NCBI GenBank assembly: GCA_003665825.1
Contig: QPFY01000006.1
Location: 1,116,001 to 1,180,000 of the forward strand
DNA: 64,000 nucleotides
Reading direction: 5' to 3'
DNA from: Microbotryum silenes-acaulis
Lineage: Eukaryota; Basidiomycota; Microbotryomycetes; Microbotryales; Microbotryaceae
Shown here: positions 1-11,175 of the stretch, one piece after another
Layout of the letters: the number at the start of each line of letters is the position of its first letter
Position numbering within the stretch: position 1 is the first letter of the stretch
Translations under genes and position numbers: made by a program
Notes under the pieces: model-generated
Databases searched by the model: none
What the model saw: only the letters and a program-made list of their open reading frames with translations
What the model was told of the DNA's origin: nothing

Positions 1-913
1 ATCCGAAGCCGATGGGAGAGCAGAATTTACCTTGAAGAGCGGACGCAGCGGTGTCGTAGGCCACCGAAGGAGCGTTGGCCGCAGCCTCGAGGGCCGCTTG
101 GCCAGCTTTGGAAGCAGCGGTGTAGGTCGAGCCAGCGGCACTCGAGATGGAACTGGCGACGTTGTCGGCGCCCTGCTGCGCATCGGCGCCGTACTGCTTA
201 GCGAGGACGAGCAACTCTTCACGCTTGGACTGCGGCGAGACGATGCCCTTCTTAAGCAGAAAAGCACGCAGGTCCGAGTCGGACCAGGTCGAGTACACGG
301 CTCCAGCCGCATTGTTGAAGTGGTGTTGGGCGCCCTTGGCCGAAGCCTCGTAGTGGGTTTGAGCGAGCTCGCGCAATTGCTCGACGTTCAAGTTGGCGAC
401 GTTAGGCACATTGTGGTCTTGCAGGTACTTCTTGATGTCGGATTGTCCCCAATCGGAGATGTCCCGTTCTGCAATCCGGAAATGGTAAGAAAAGAAAATA
501 CACAAAGAAGCATGAGTTGACGAAACTCCGAGGGGAAACGATCATGACCGCCAGGGTTTTCTGGGGTGTGACGACATTCTGAGCGCGGAGTGCGAGCGGG
601 AGCTCGAATCGGCTGCTCCGACGGAATCGCCCATCGCAGCAATGGTGCAGCCGCAGAGAGTGACAAGCCCGAAGCCCATGGGTGAAAGCTACAAGCTGAT
701 GGAATGGTCGAACGACCACCAGTATTGCAGCTAAATACCGCAGCATCAACTCGGAATCGCTCGTCGCTGCGATCGTCGTCATGGACGTCGCACCAGCAGC
801 ACCTCTCGATGGTGGGGCCGAAGTGCAGACTTGAGGAACTCACGGTAAGCAGATGCGGTGGCCGCGGACGCTAGGAGCGCCACGGTCAGTTGGTGTTTCG
901 AAATATACACCAT
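1..913 (-). CDS. Ish1/Msc1-type stress protein, 5' part (runs off the left edge)
   Basis: The N-terminal part of a secreted or ER/nuclear-envelope protein. Exon 1 (913-844) starts at ATG 913 and encodes a signal peptide (MVYISK followed by a hydrophobic Ala/Leu-rich stretch). A long intron (843-469, GTGAGT..CAG) joins in phase to exon 2 (468-31), which ends at a GTAAAT donor at 30-25, so at least one more exon lies outside the window. Exon 2 has two helix-extended-loop-helix repeats of the Ish1 family: one with W-G-Q-S-D-I-K-K-Y-L near residue 29, one with W-S-D-S-D-L-R-A-F-L near residue 75. An Ala-rich linker follows. In fission yeast Ish1 is a stress-induced nuclear-envelope protein and budding yeast Msc1 is a relative; the same role here is inferred. 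The other open frames over this gene are antisense shadows. Confidence 0.78.
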
Positions 914-1401
914 GTTAGTTTTTGATGGGTGAAAATCGGGAAGATGTGGTGGAGTGTGAGAAAGAGAGCGAGACGGAGAGCGAAGGCGAGGCGTGGAATT
1001 GGGAGAGTCGCGAATATTCGCTTCCGAGAGCTCACGCGGTTACGTCACTCTGGGGCGCGATTCGATCTTGATCGCCGACGAGGTTTTGGCACTCTTGGAT
1101 TCATGGCGATACGCGACCCTATAGCATCACATGATCTTGACCGAGCCGCGCCTTTCACGCGCAAGTTGTCTATGATGACACGTCAGCACATTGGACGGGT
1201 ATTGCTCCACAAACCAGGAGCCACATGGTGGCGAAGGGGAGGCCAATCTCATCGTCGGTGACGCTCGGCACTCGCACGATTTGTCGCCGCCCCCCCGCAC
1301 TTTCTCAAGTCTCGAACCGGGAGGTCCGTGCGCGCATGCCCCCAGCATACCAAGACCAAAAGCGCCTACATTGACCTCCCATCCACTCGCATCCGTTCGG
1401 C
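914..1401. other. Divergent intergenic region, Ish1-like / LIM protein
   Basis: It separates two divergently transcribed genes and must hold both promoters. It is mixed-composition sequence with a C-rich run near 1281-1300. I see no clear TATA box and no coding signal. Confidence 0.6.
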
Positions 1402-3018
1402 ATGCCCCCAACATTCGCTGCCGCACCCAAGTCAGTCGCAAGCAGGCCGAGCTATGGTTGATGGCATTTACTGACCGTAGTTGGGGTACTGCAGATGCAC
1501 ATATTGTGGCAAATCGGTCTACTTTGCCGAGTCAGTCAACGCCTGACTAGGCCTGACTCGTTCGAGCGCGCCTGCAGTGGAACCCTTCAGTTGTGGATCG
1601 CTGATTAGTAACACGCCAATCGGGATATTTTGTACAACAGGCAAACTATAGGGCCCGCTGGAAAGGTGATTCGCGCTGTTCCTTGTTCCATCAAATCGCT
1701 GCAATCCGACAAGTCGCGTCGAATCGGCATTTGGCACGCGTCAACTCGTGTCCATCGACGGTTCTGTCCGCACTGGCCGTTGAGGCTGACTCTCGTCGTC
1801 TTATCATCTTGACCAGATCTATCATAAACCATGTCTCAAGTGCTCCTCGTGTCGCAAGACACTCGAGCCGGGGGCCTTGCTGGACCATGCCGGTGACGTG
1901 AGTGAATGCCCCGTGCCGAGAAGCGCAGTTCCCGCCGAAAGGGACCACTTCAAGAGGCGCTGAGTGTTAAACATTTCACACCTATTTTTAGCCGTATTGT
2001 AAGGCGTGCTATGGCAAGGCCTTCGGGACTCGAGGATACGGCGTCGGTCAGTCCCGTCAAGGCGACGTGGCTCACGTCGGGCCATAGTCTAGGAGTCAAC
2101 GTCGCTGAGCTCTTACATTCCGTCCTTAGGTGGAGCTTTGGTCGCAGATTACCATGATCCTCGTTCGGTATCGAAAAATCCACCTGGTCACTCGCAAGAC
2201 GTTGCGGCTGCATCACTATCGGCGTCAACGCCAAATTCTCCATTCTCGGCATCCCAAGCCGCTCCCGCTCCCGACATGCCGTGCGCAGGGCCGAGTAGGA
2301 TGGCTGAAACGGACTCATACAGGCCAAGAGCTTCGTTGCCCAACATGCCACGGCCGACTGTACCTCCGAAACCATTTTTGGCCGGTCGAGCCTCCGTTTC
2401 GACCCCTCCTGGTCGAATCAGTCGCGACCTTTGTCCGAGGTGCCAAACGACCGTGTACGCTGCAGAGCACGTCCTTGCAGCGGGTTCAAAGTGAGTCTAT
2501 GATGAAATGTTGGATTTTGGATTGATACGCGCTTACTGCGATCGATGGTTCTCATAGGTGGCACAAGTAAGACCTCTGCAATCAGGCCGATCGGGACTCG
2601 CGTACTGACCATGGTGATAATTTTGGTCTTCAGACGGTGCCTGCGGTGCGCAGGTTGCTCGACTGCGTTGGCTTCGGGTCAGCTCAATGAAAAGGATGGA
2701 GAGGTTAGTCATGTTATTTTGTCCGGCCTGTTTTGGGATGTGAGATCCTCTGCTGACCTGGGAAGAATCTTTACCACTTGTCACCCACCGCAGCCGTGGT
2801 GTCGCCACTGCTACGCCAACAAGTTTGGTCATTTGGCGCATGGGGTCAGTGAGCATTCATATGGTTCAAGAGGATTCGCTTTGGTGCTGATAGAACCCAT
2901 CTACCATAATTCCGATCCAGCTGATGTCGGTAAGTCCGCGAGAATCGTTCGCCGATCCAACACGCCGACTCTGACCAAATCTGCTTGAGTTGAATCGCAG
3001 CGACCGGGTCTGTTCTGA
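1402..3018 (+). CDS. Two-LIM-domain protein (CRP-like)
   Basis: A 247-residue protein assembled from 11 exons: 1402-1430, 1495-1530, 1641-1665, 1817-1897, 1992-2046, 2130-2490, 2558-2566, 2634-2703, 2794-2844, 2921-2929 and 3001-3018. All phases close. LIM1 starts at Cys11 (CTYC), continues through YHKPCLKCSSC and ends in PYCKACYGKAFGTRGYG, typical of cysteine- and glycine-rich proteins. A Ser/Pro/Ala-rich linker follows. LIM2 is CPRC..WHKRCLRCAGC..WCRHCYANKFG, with every zinc ligand present. The protein ends LMSRPGLF. Such proteins are adaptors at actin or polarity sites, or in the nucleus; no fungal orthologue was pinned down. Two exons are only 9 nt long, and one of them encodes the Trp-His that supplies a zinc ligand, so automated gene callers will probably break this gene. 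The start is the only ATG giving an uninterrupted lead into LIM1. Confidence 0.9.
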
Positions 3019-3309
3019 GTGTGCACTCGCACTGGCTAGTATGTGATAGTTTTCAGTTGGAATGTATACAGAAGTCTTGCCGCGCTGTGCACCTTAGAAG
3101 ATGCGGATTTGCGCGGAGGTAGCCGGCGAGCTTTGGTGCGAGGGGAAGTACCCCGATCGCGTCGATCGCCTTTCCAGTTGGGAGGGAGCCCGAGCGCAAG
3201 AGAGCGCCAGACTGCGCAAGAGCCGGCCAAAGCGCGCGGGTGCCACGGCGAATGACATGCGGCCTCTTTGGCTTCGTTCCACAACGCTTGAGCCATACTT
3301 GAAAGCACG

Positions 3310-5281
3310 ATGAGTTCGGCAGCCAACACGACGACGACGAGCACGGGTGCCTCCAAGCGAAGACGTTCTCGCGCTTCCCACCCTTTGGGCGAGGGAGAGT
3401 CAAGTGTGAGTGCTACGACGACGGGCAACGGTCGGGGAGGAGCCGGTGGGTCGGCTCGGTTGCTCGCTTGCACGTTTCCGCGGCGGGTCGTCGTCATTTC
3501 ACGCCGGCAGCGGCGCGGTGGCGACGACTGCCACGCGTCACGCGTCACGGCTTGGGGGAATCACCGAGTCGGCGTGCTGACGATCTGTGGCTGGCCCTCG
3601 CGATCCTATGCACATACAGAGGGAAGCATCGGCCGAGTCGAACGACGAGACGGGTCAGTCCGGCCTCGACGAGGACGACAATGCGAGTCTATCCGCGTTC
3701 GGAGCGATTACCAAGGCCGCGTCGTCGCTGCCGGCCTCGGGGCACACACCACTTTCGACGCGCGAGTCGTTTGAGGCGCCAGGGGTTCCCGGCGCGCGGG
3801 TCACGCGAAGGACCAGCGGCACCCACACCGCATCGCCCCAGCTCAACAACACCTCAAAGACCATGGTTGAGGATCCCATCGACAGTGAAGGATCGGCAGG
3901 ACGTAAGTTCCACAGGACGACTCGGGTTTGAGCCGTCGCTTCTGCGGTCCGGTGATTGTCCCCAACGCTTTGGGGGCCGTCTCCTCTCCCATTCGTTGAC
4001 GGCTGGACGATGTGTGCTGTACGTTGTTGACCAAGCCAACTGTCATCGGTTTGAATTGCCTTCTTGTCGCGCAGACGATGGTGATATTTCGTCCGCACCG
4101 ACTGCCAACCCCGTGCGAAGCTCGGGACAGCACCACTTCTACCGCGCCCCGATCGTCTCGAACCTGCAGCAGCACACCTCGCATGCGTCGACCTCGACCG
4201 ACTCAGCCCCTCCTTCACCACCGAATGGCTCACCCCGACCTGTGCAACCCTCGCGTCACCCTGGGCATTCGGGGTCGAACGAGCCACCGACGTGGGCCGC
4301 GGCCCCACAAGGGTTCCTGAGCAATATGAGCGCTCAAGACATCCAGGTTGGTCCGACGAACGTCTCAACACTGATTATAGCTCTAGGTGACTGATTCGGG
4401 TTTCGAACGCAACAGCAACATATCCAAGCCGCGATCGACGGCCAGGACGGTCGCGCCTACTCGATCAATCCACCCCCTCAAGACAGGCCAGTGCGCATCT
4501 ACGCCGATGGTGTATACGACCTTCTGCATTGTGAGTCGGGATCACAGTCTTCGCCACACTCGATTCGAGTAGCTCATGGTCGCGTTCAATGAATAGACGG
4601 GCACATGCTCCAACTGCGGCAGTGCAAGCTCGCTTTTCCTTCGGTCCATTTGCTCGTCGGTGTCTGCTCGGACGAGATGGTGCGCAAGTACAAGGCTTCG
4701 CCGGTCCTTTCGTCGCAAGAGCGTTACGAGTCGGTGCGACATTGCAAGTGGGTTGACGAGGTCGTTGAGGACGCGCCGTGGGTCATCGACGAGGCGTTCA
4801 TGAAGAAGCACGAGATCGACTTTGTCGCTCACGACGAGGAGCCCTACGTCTCGGCCGACTTTGATGACGTGTACGCTTTGGCCAAGTCCAAGGGTGCGTG
4901 CGGGATACCGATCGATCGTTAAAGACGAGGTCACTGATTCGTCACTCTTTTACGTGGATTTCGAGCACACAGGCCAATTCCTCCCCACTCGCCGAACAAA
5001 CGGTGTCTCGACCTCCGAGTTGCTTCAACGAATCGTCGAAGGTTACAGAGAAGGGTCAGTTCTTATGAATTGGTCTCTCTATGATGAAACATCTTCCTAA
5101 CGTTCACATCCGTTCCCACAGTGATTACGATGGGAAGCTGCGCAAGATCGGTCACCCGGAGCTGTGCTCGAGGCAAGGTTCGGAAGCTGGAACGGGCGGG
5201 AGTCAAATCGCCGAGCACCACCCTTTAAAGGAGGACGTGACGATGCTGAGCGTGCCTGAGAATGCCGCTTTGGCGGTCTGA
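3310..5281 (+). CDS. PCT1: Choline-phosphate cytidylyltransferase
   Basis: CTP:phosphocholine cytidylyltransferase, the regulatory step of the Kennedy pathway (CTP plus phosphocholine gives CDP-choline). Seven exons (3310-3405, 3620-3902, 4075-4346, 4416-4530, 4597-4893, 4973-5054, 5122-5281) give 434 residues. Residues 1-215 are low-complexity Ser/Thr/Pro-rich sequence. The catalytic core follows: VRIYADGVYDLLHYGH with the HxGH motif at about residues 255-258, then GVCSDE, then an RTNGVSTS motif near residue 362 that corresponds to the family's RTEGISTS. The tail after the catalytic domain is short, so the long amphipathic membrane-binding region of animal enzymes is reduced or absent. The HxGH codons are split by the intron at 4531-4596. 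The gene converges on the Hrp1-like gene. Function is secure from the motifs; length of the N-terminal region rests on the ATG at 3310. Confidence 0.93.
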
Positions 5282-5687
5282 ATTCGTTCATTTTAATGGG
5301 CTCGTCTGTTCTGTATTCTTTGCCTCGTTCAGCTTGGGAGAGTCGTGGTGGTTTTGACACCACCACTCTCACTCTGCTTGCGTCCGTTCTCTTCTTCTGT
5401 CCTTTCTCGTTTGTTTCCCTCTGTAATTGGGCTTCTGTTCATACACTAGAGATGGGTAGTTGCAAAAAAGTGTCCTTTTCTTCGGGAATTGGTCATCGAG
5501 CGAAGGGCATCGATAGTGCTCAGTCATAACACGGGTCGGGTTCGAGGAGATGGCTCATTTCATTGGGAAACAAGAAGTCCAGGGTTTTGTTGTATGATTG
5601 TATACTACATAGGACAAGGAGATCCTAGGTGAAAGCTGATAAGAGTCAAGGGCGGGTCGGGGACTTTTATGACAAACCCTGATCCGC
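5282..5687. other. Convergent intergenic region (PCT1 / HRP1-like 3' ends)
   Basis: It holds the 3' untranslated regions of two convergent genes. It contains T-rich stretches (about 5378-5412) and no open frame with domain content. Confidence 0.6.
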
Positions 5688-8259
5688 TCAGCGAGAGTAA
5701 GGCTGTGTGAGAAGATCGCAACTTCATCAGTGTCCTGACCACTACGTTACTCCATGCATGACAGATTAATGGTTGGCTCACGTGGAACCCAGCCCCACGA
5801 CCGGCATTCCTTTGAGGACCGGTGCCATCAGTTGCAGCGCCCGCTGCACCCGCTGGTCCACCCGCAACGCCACCTGCTTGATGTCCTCCACGACCGCCCT
5901 AAAGAGAGTAAACCCTCGCGAGTCAGTCGTTGTTCTTAGAGGAAGGTGTAGATGGCCCTGAAAACAGACCGAGAACGCTCCCCTTGCCCCGCCTCTCATC
6001 CCACCCCTATGACCACCCCCCATCGCACCCCCGCCCCGCATAGGCGCCGCGAAGCTGCCCTCCCCACCCTGTCCAACAGGCGCTACCCCACCCCCCATCC
6101 CACCCATGCCCATGCCCATTCCCCCCATCGCAGGCATCCCGCCCATCGCAGGCACGCCCATCATCCCTCCCATGCCACCCATTCCTCCCATCCCCATCGT
6201 AGGATCGAATCCTGCGCCCATTCCCGGCATCATCATAGGATTCCAGGCGCCCCAACCCATTTGAGCGAAGAATTTGGACATGGCGTTAGGGTCGAAAGGG
6301 GCGTTCATATTGGGCATACCACCGACGGCTCCGGTGACACCGCCTAGAGCAGGGTTAGCTCCAAAGCCACCACCGGCTCCTGCGAGGCCGCCCATTCCGC
6401 CGCCACCGACACCACCTCCCATGAGGTTCATCCCTCCTGCGTGGGCGGCGGGGTTGTGGTGCGCTGCGTTCATGTGGCGCGTGTCGATGCCATAGTCGGG
6501 TCGTCGTTGTTCGCCTTTGGTTTGAGCTCGTTTGACCTCCAACTAAGAAAAGAACAGCGCACCAAGATCAAGATCCTTCCTTAAATTCTCGCGCGAAGCC
6601 AAACTGACCAAATTGCCATCCATGTAATGCGGTTGACTGTTCAACACGTTCTCCGTACTTTCGCCCGATTCGAAGTTCACGAAACCGAACCCACGATGAC
6701 GACCGGTTTCTTTATCCATCATCAAGGTCGCGTCGGTGACGACGCCGAAGGGTTGCCAGTACGTACGGAAGGATTCGGGGGTGCAGGTTTGCGGGAGCAG
6801 ACGGATGAAGAGTTTGTCGGATTTGGGGTTCGACGAACGCGGGACGGCGCGTTTGGGATCGATCTGCGATACGTTTAAGAAAAGAAGAAGAGCGAGGCGT
6901 TCAGTGCGAGTTGACCCGGATCGAGCGTGAAAAGGGGAGCGAGCGCGCACCGTCTTTCCGTCCAAATAATGTTCCCCGTGCGCCAAGACCCTGTCCACCG
7001 CGGCCTTGGTCTCGTACGTCAAAAAGGCGAACCCACGCGAACGACCGGTCTCTTGATCACGCATGATGTTGAGTTGGATGATGGGGCCGAATTGGGAAAA
7101 ATACGTGCGGAGGGATTCTGAGCACATCGTCGGGTCGGGTGAGTTGAGGGGGGTCATGGATGAGGGGAGGTTGTGGGTGGGGTGCCAGGGGCTCACCCTC
7201 GTTGGTATCCCAGTTCAAACCACCAATGAACATCTTGCTGTATTGCTCGAAAAGAGTCATGGGACAAAGACCCACGAATACATACCACCGGAGATCAGAT
7301 GAAGACAGCAGAGTGATTCAATGCGTTTGCGTGGGACGAAAGGGAAGAAGAATGCGTGGAAATTGATCAGCAACGACAAAGAAAGACAGAGGGTCCTACC
7401 CGATAGATATTGTGTATGTATCGAAGACAAGGGAAGCGAGGACCTAGCGAGTTTCGGCTATGGAGTAGAGCAGACGTAGTAGCGGAACACGTGCTGGTAG
7501 GGCAGACAGCTCCCTAAGACGACGGTGGGTAGGGCAGGGCAGCGTAGATCGAGAGGTAGACGATACGCCAACAAGGCCTAGGGCCGCTCGCAGCTCGCAG
7601 CTCGCAGCTCGTATAGGATATATCGGGAGCGACAGAGGACAAGACCGTGCAAGGGTAGGATCCGTATGTGGGCGTCTGACGCGCCAAGGACCGCTCGTCC
7701 TTGTCCTTGCCCGGCTCGGAGGTAAGTTGGGTTCACATCAAGTAGCATAGAGTGATCACGTACCCTTCTTCAGCCGACTCAGGTCGGTTGTGGTTGTGCT
7801 GCGCCTGCTGAGGCTGTCCCATCATGGGGTTGGACACGCCCGCCGGTGCTCGGTTCTGTGCTTGCATAGCCATGCCGATCCCGATCCCGATCCCGATCCC
7901 TTGACCATGTTGTTGAAGCGCTTGCATCGGGCCTCCTGAAGAAGCCGATGACGAAGGTTTCATATCCGCCGGCGCGGAGGGTGTAGATGCAATTACACCA
8001 CCGGTAGGGGCGGGGGCGGTGTTGGAGACGGGGCCAGTCGAGGATGTTGCGGTGGTTGAACCGGCAAGGATGACGGGCTTGGAATCTGGTTGCTCGTTGT
8101 CACCGTAGAGGTCGTCGTAGAGGTCGTCGTAGCCTGTGGGAAGCGGGCGTGTGTGCATGAGCGCCGGTCGCCGACGAGCAAGCGTCTGCCACCAGACCCA
8201 CTGCGCCGCCATAGAGACGATTGCACATGGTGCCCAGACGTACCTTCTTGAGCTGCCAT
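5688..8259 (-). CDS. HRP1: Hrp1/Nab4-like mRNA-binding protein (two RRMs, Gly-rich tail)
   Basis: A 517-residue hnRNP from eight exons (8259-8244, 8133-7764, 7237-7197, 7117-6951, 6863-6609, 6542-5970, 5898-5782, 5702-5688). The acidic N-terminus has a YDDLYDDLYGD repeat, then a Gly-Ile repeat and Gln/His-rich sequence. RRM1 opens with KMFIGGLNWDT (RNP2) and has RGFAFLTY (RNP1). RRM2 has LFIRLL and RGFGFVNF. The tail is Gly/Met-rich with MGGMGG repeats, then GGRGGH. The last exon is 15 nt and gives the ending PYSR, which matches the family's usual C-terminus. In yeast Hrp1 binds UA-rich elements in 3'-end processing (CF IB) and shuttles between nucleus and cytoplasm. Intron 2 (7763-7238) is 526 nt, far longer than the others. 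The donor of the 71-nt intron 5969-5899 is GTCTGT, slightly weak, but it keeps the RGG-rich frame open. Confidence 0.9.
7586..7611. repeat. 7-nt tandem repeat (GCTCGCA) in the long HRP1-like intron
   Basis: About 3.7 copies of gctcgca inside the 526-nt intron of the Hrp1-like gene. It is probably slippage-derived and has no evident function. Confidence 0.7.
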
Positions 8260-8522
8260 GGTGTAGGAATGTCAGGAGTGGGTGGTGAGAGAGTGGGAGA
8301 GGAGTGGCAGGTGCAAGAACGAGCGACGGGGTGGGCTAAAATATAATATCAGCGCCGAGTGTTTTCGCCGCTATTGAGAAAGAGGCTAAAGGTGCGTTTG
8401 TAATGCGTAATGCGTAATGCGCAATTCGAGCGACCAAGCCCGCCTCGGCCGTCGCGACCGGCGCCGCGCAGCCGCTGTCTTGACCCCGTTCTGTGCCACC
8501 TGCCACCTGCCACCCCTGAACG

Positions 8523-9409
8523 ATGACGACGATCCCGGCCCGCTTGGCGCGCTTGACCACCTCGTCCACTTCCTGGAACGACGCTCGGTTCAGGGCCAGG
8601 AGTCTGTACCGCGCTTGGCATAGGTCCGGTAAGGCATCGTGCGAGCTGGGTGATGGTGGCTGGTCGTGCTGACCGAGGACGGTCATCGCATTTCCGGCTG
8701 GTGTGTTCGTGTTCGCCCGTGTGCTCCTCTCTCCTTCCTCCGCCTGCTCGCTTCGACGATCCCCCTCCTCCTCCTCTAGCTCCCGAGATGTAAGCACCCA
8801 CCTTCATTCCGAAACGCTCCAAAGACCTTCGCCCAACTCACTCGCCACCCACCCCACCCACCCCTCCCAGCGTCCAACTGTACGCGGTCAACTTTCCCGC
8901 CTCGGCCGTGCGCGCCAAAGTGCGCCAACAGTTTGAACGCAACCAACTCGTCGACGACTTGCAGACGTACGATGTCCTGTTGTTGAAGGGTCAGCAGGAG
9001 TATCAGGAGGTGGGTTGGGTTCAGGTTCCAATCGATGACGCTGGCGTTGGCGTTGGCGTTGGCGTTGGCGTTGGGGGCGGCGCAGGGAGCTGAATTTTGG
9101 GTCTTGGCTTGGGCCGGTTTGATCGATTGCAGACCATGAATGGGTGGAAGATGGAGTCGTACGTTTGGTATACACTTGCCTCTGAAGCCATAATCCTAAT
9201 CATCCCTGTCCCCTCTTTTTCCGTTCCCCCCCAGCCAACTCTTGCGCTGGTTCCAAGCCGAAGAAGTAAGTCCCTACCGCGTAAACCATTCCCCGACCCC
9301 ACTCTCACCTCGTTGCCCCCACCCTCAGTTACCCGCCCGACCGGACAACTTTCTCGACGCGTTCTACCTCTCCAGGGACGATGGCAAGGTCGTGCAACCG
9401 ACTTCATAA
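8523..9409 (+). CDS. NDUFA6: Complex I LYR-motif subunit NDUFA6 (B14)
   Basis: Accessory subunit of mitochondrial NADH:ubiquinone oxidoreductase. It binds the mitochondrial acyl-carrier protein through its LYR motif at the matrix arm. Six exons (8523-8628, 8780-8789, 8871-9009, 9133-9158, 9235-9265, 9329-9409) give 130 residues, the usual family length. SLYRAWHR (LYR at residues 28-30) is followed by the conserved pattern of an Arg/Lys-rich helix with VRQQFERN, then LLLKGQQEYQE, then LLRWFQAEE and DNFLDAFY. Exon 2 is a 10-nt microexon joining RSG to the rest; leaving it out breaks the frame. The fungus therefore has a conventional complex I. The gene is divergent from the Hrp1-like gene across a 263-bp spacer that must contain both promoters. 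Confidence 0.9.
9043..9074. repeat. 6-nt tandem repeat (GGCGTT) in an NDUFA6 intron
   Basis: About five copies of ggcgtt between the donor at 9010 and the acceptor at 9132. A simple repeat in non-coding sequence. Confidence 0.8.
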
Positions 9410-9799
9410 GATGCCCGAGTTTGGGGTTGAGCTCAGGCGGGAGCGTTCGAAGGGGTGAGGAACAGAGAAGCGTAGTGGATCCTAGATTTGTAATCGATAG
9501 TGTGTTTCTCGGGATGGGTTTCTTCTGACCTGGGGTTAGGTCGGAACGACGGGCGCGATCGAGCTGAGCGGTAAGCCCGCGAGAGCAACAAACACTATCG
9601 GCGCATAGGCCTGCGCAGCGTTTCAAGAGGCCAGACCACGAAATCGCAAGCGACACAAATTGAGAACACTACACAGTATCGGGGGGCAAGATGCTTTGCC
9701 TGTTTGTTCGTCACATCTTTTCCTTCTTTTCTTCCTTTTCGCCTCCATCCTTCCACGCGTCCCATCTCATTCCTCGTACTCAGGTCGATCTATGCCCTC
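9410..9799. other. Convergent intergenic region (NDUFA6 / Bap31-like 3' ends)
   Basis: It holds the 3' regions of two convergent genes, with a T/C-rich stretch near 9715-9760. I see no coding signal. Confidence 0.6.
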
Positions 9800-10638
9800 T
9801 CAGTCCTGCTTCTTCTCCACGGGGCTCTTCTTGACCAACTCATCGTACCTCTTTGACAAGTCCTCGTACTCCTTCCTCAACTGCTCATCCCCGGCGCCGA
9901 CACTGCCCTTCAACCCACCCGCGTTCGCCTTCTTCAACAGAGCCAAATCCTCCTGAGCTTTGATGAGGTCCAGAACGAGCGAATAGGTCCTCGACAGGAT
10001 CAGAGAAAGGAAGAGGGTGAACCCGTGGAGGTAGAAATTGCGTTCGGAGAGGAATTTGCGCGAGCGGTAATCGGATTCGCCGCGTAGGTCCGAACGTTGA
10101 CCGAGTTGCTTGTTCAGCACACCTTCGCGTTGGATTTTCTGGACAAAAGTTGACCGATGGGGAACGAGATCAGATGGTGGGAATCACTTGCGGTCGCGGA
10201 GCTTCAACCTAGAGCGCGGGCACGTACGAGCATATGGTTGACCGCATCGGCGAACAAGAGGAAGACAAAGATGAAGGTGATCTTGAGCGCGTACTGGGCC
10301 TTTGCGACCAGCTGCGACTCGGCAATGGCCTTGAAGAGCGCTCGGCGCCAACTGGGAGCGAGAAGAATCGAGTCAGATTTGGAAGTAAGGTGCAAGGAGG
10401 ATAGTGACGGACGTGAAGGGAAGAGGCACGATGAGTACGATAAAGGTCGCAACTGTGGGAAGAATAATGGGAGTCGTGGTGAGCGGCTGACGGGAGGAGG
10501 GAGGCGTAGTCGGGAACCCAGCTCGAGCGCCAAGGGCAAAGGGGTGATGACGTGTGGGGAGCAGGAAAAGGACGGGTCACCGGGACTGACTCTCGAACAG
10601 GAGCAGGCCAAAGACGATTTGGTTGGGGATGGCCATGG
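9800..10638 (-). CDS. Bap31/Bap29-like ER membrane protein
   Basis: A 182-residue protein from four exons (10638-10593, 10452-10413, 10351-10228, 10138-9800). The order is that of the Bap31 (yeast Yet1/Yet3) family: MAIPNQIVFGLLLF first membrane segment, IVPLPF turn, RRALFKAIAESQLVAKAQYALKI, second membrane segment (IFVFLLFADAVN), then SERNFYLHGFTLFLSLILSRTY third segment, then a C-terminal coiled coil. The last residues are KKQD, which fits the KKxx di-lysine ER retrieval signal. Family members act in sorting and quality control of membrane proteins at the ER. The donor of intron 2 is GTCCGT; it is the only junction that restores the WRRALF frame. Confidence 0.88.
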
Positions 10639-11104
10639 CTTCAGGGTGGTTTCTGTAGGGTGGTTGAGGATGCCACGCATGGACATAGCCGCAAGAGCGG
10701 AATGCGGCGAGATGGGGGATGGATGAACGCCGCGGGGAGGGGGCGATGACGATATTGAGCCGGAGCCGGAGCGACGGCAGCAGGGAGTGGTACGCGGGCG
10801 CAGTAGTGTGGCAGCGTGGCAGCGTGGCAGCGTGGCAGCGTGGCAGCGTGGGAAAGGTGTCAGCTCGAGTAGGTGGTCCTTGCACTAGGATTGACGTACG
10901 TTGTGGATCTGATAAGGGCTCCAGAGGTGAGAGTCGTGGTGTGACTCGGTGCTGATGCAGCTGATGGAGGTCAGGTCCCGAAGAGCGCCCTGAGCCTATG
11001 ACGCGCATCTCCCTCGCCCGCCGCGCGCTTCCAAGCTCGGCCGGTGTAATGCGAATTCAGCTCGGGTAAGTAGTAATAGCTCGGTCAGGGCCTGCCCGCC
11101 AACG

Positions 11105-11135
<31 letters not shown>

Positions 11136-11175
11136 GCAGCGAGACGGCGCACCCCTCCCCTCTCCTTCGTGCGGC
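10639..11175. other. Divergent intergenic region (Bap31-like / TFIIE beta)
   Basis: The shared upstream region of two divergent genes. It contains an 8-nt tandem repeat (10808-10851) and a TCCTCG repeat just upstream of the TFIIE beta start. There is no further gene. Confidence 0.6.
10808..10851. repeat. 8-nt tandem repeat (GTGGCAGC), five copies
   Basis: Five perfect copies of gtggcagc followed by a partial copy, about 170 bp upstream of the Bap31-like start codon. Confidence 0.9.

Noticed and set aside
32..520. 162-codon open frame on the + strand
   Set aside because: It is antisense to the Ish1-type gene, which has a signal peptide, in-phase splice sites and family motifs on the - strand.
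388..843. Open frames inside the first intron of the Ish1-type gene
   Set aside because: They lie in an intron with good borders (GTGAGT..CAG), overlap each other in two frames and show no domain.
5951..5969. A 19-nt 'intron' GTTCTC..CAG in the Hrp1-like tail
   Set aside because: Too short to splice. The 71-nt intron 5969-5899 restores the RGG frame and leads to the family C-terminus.
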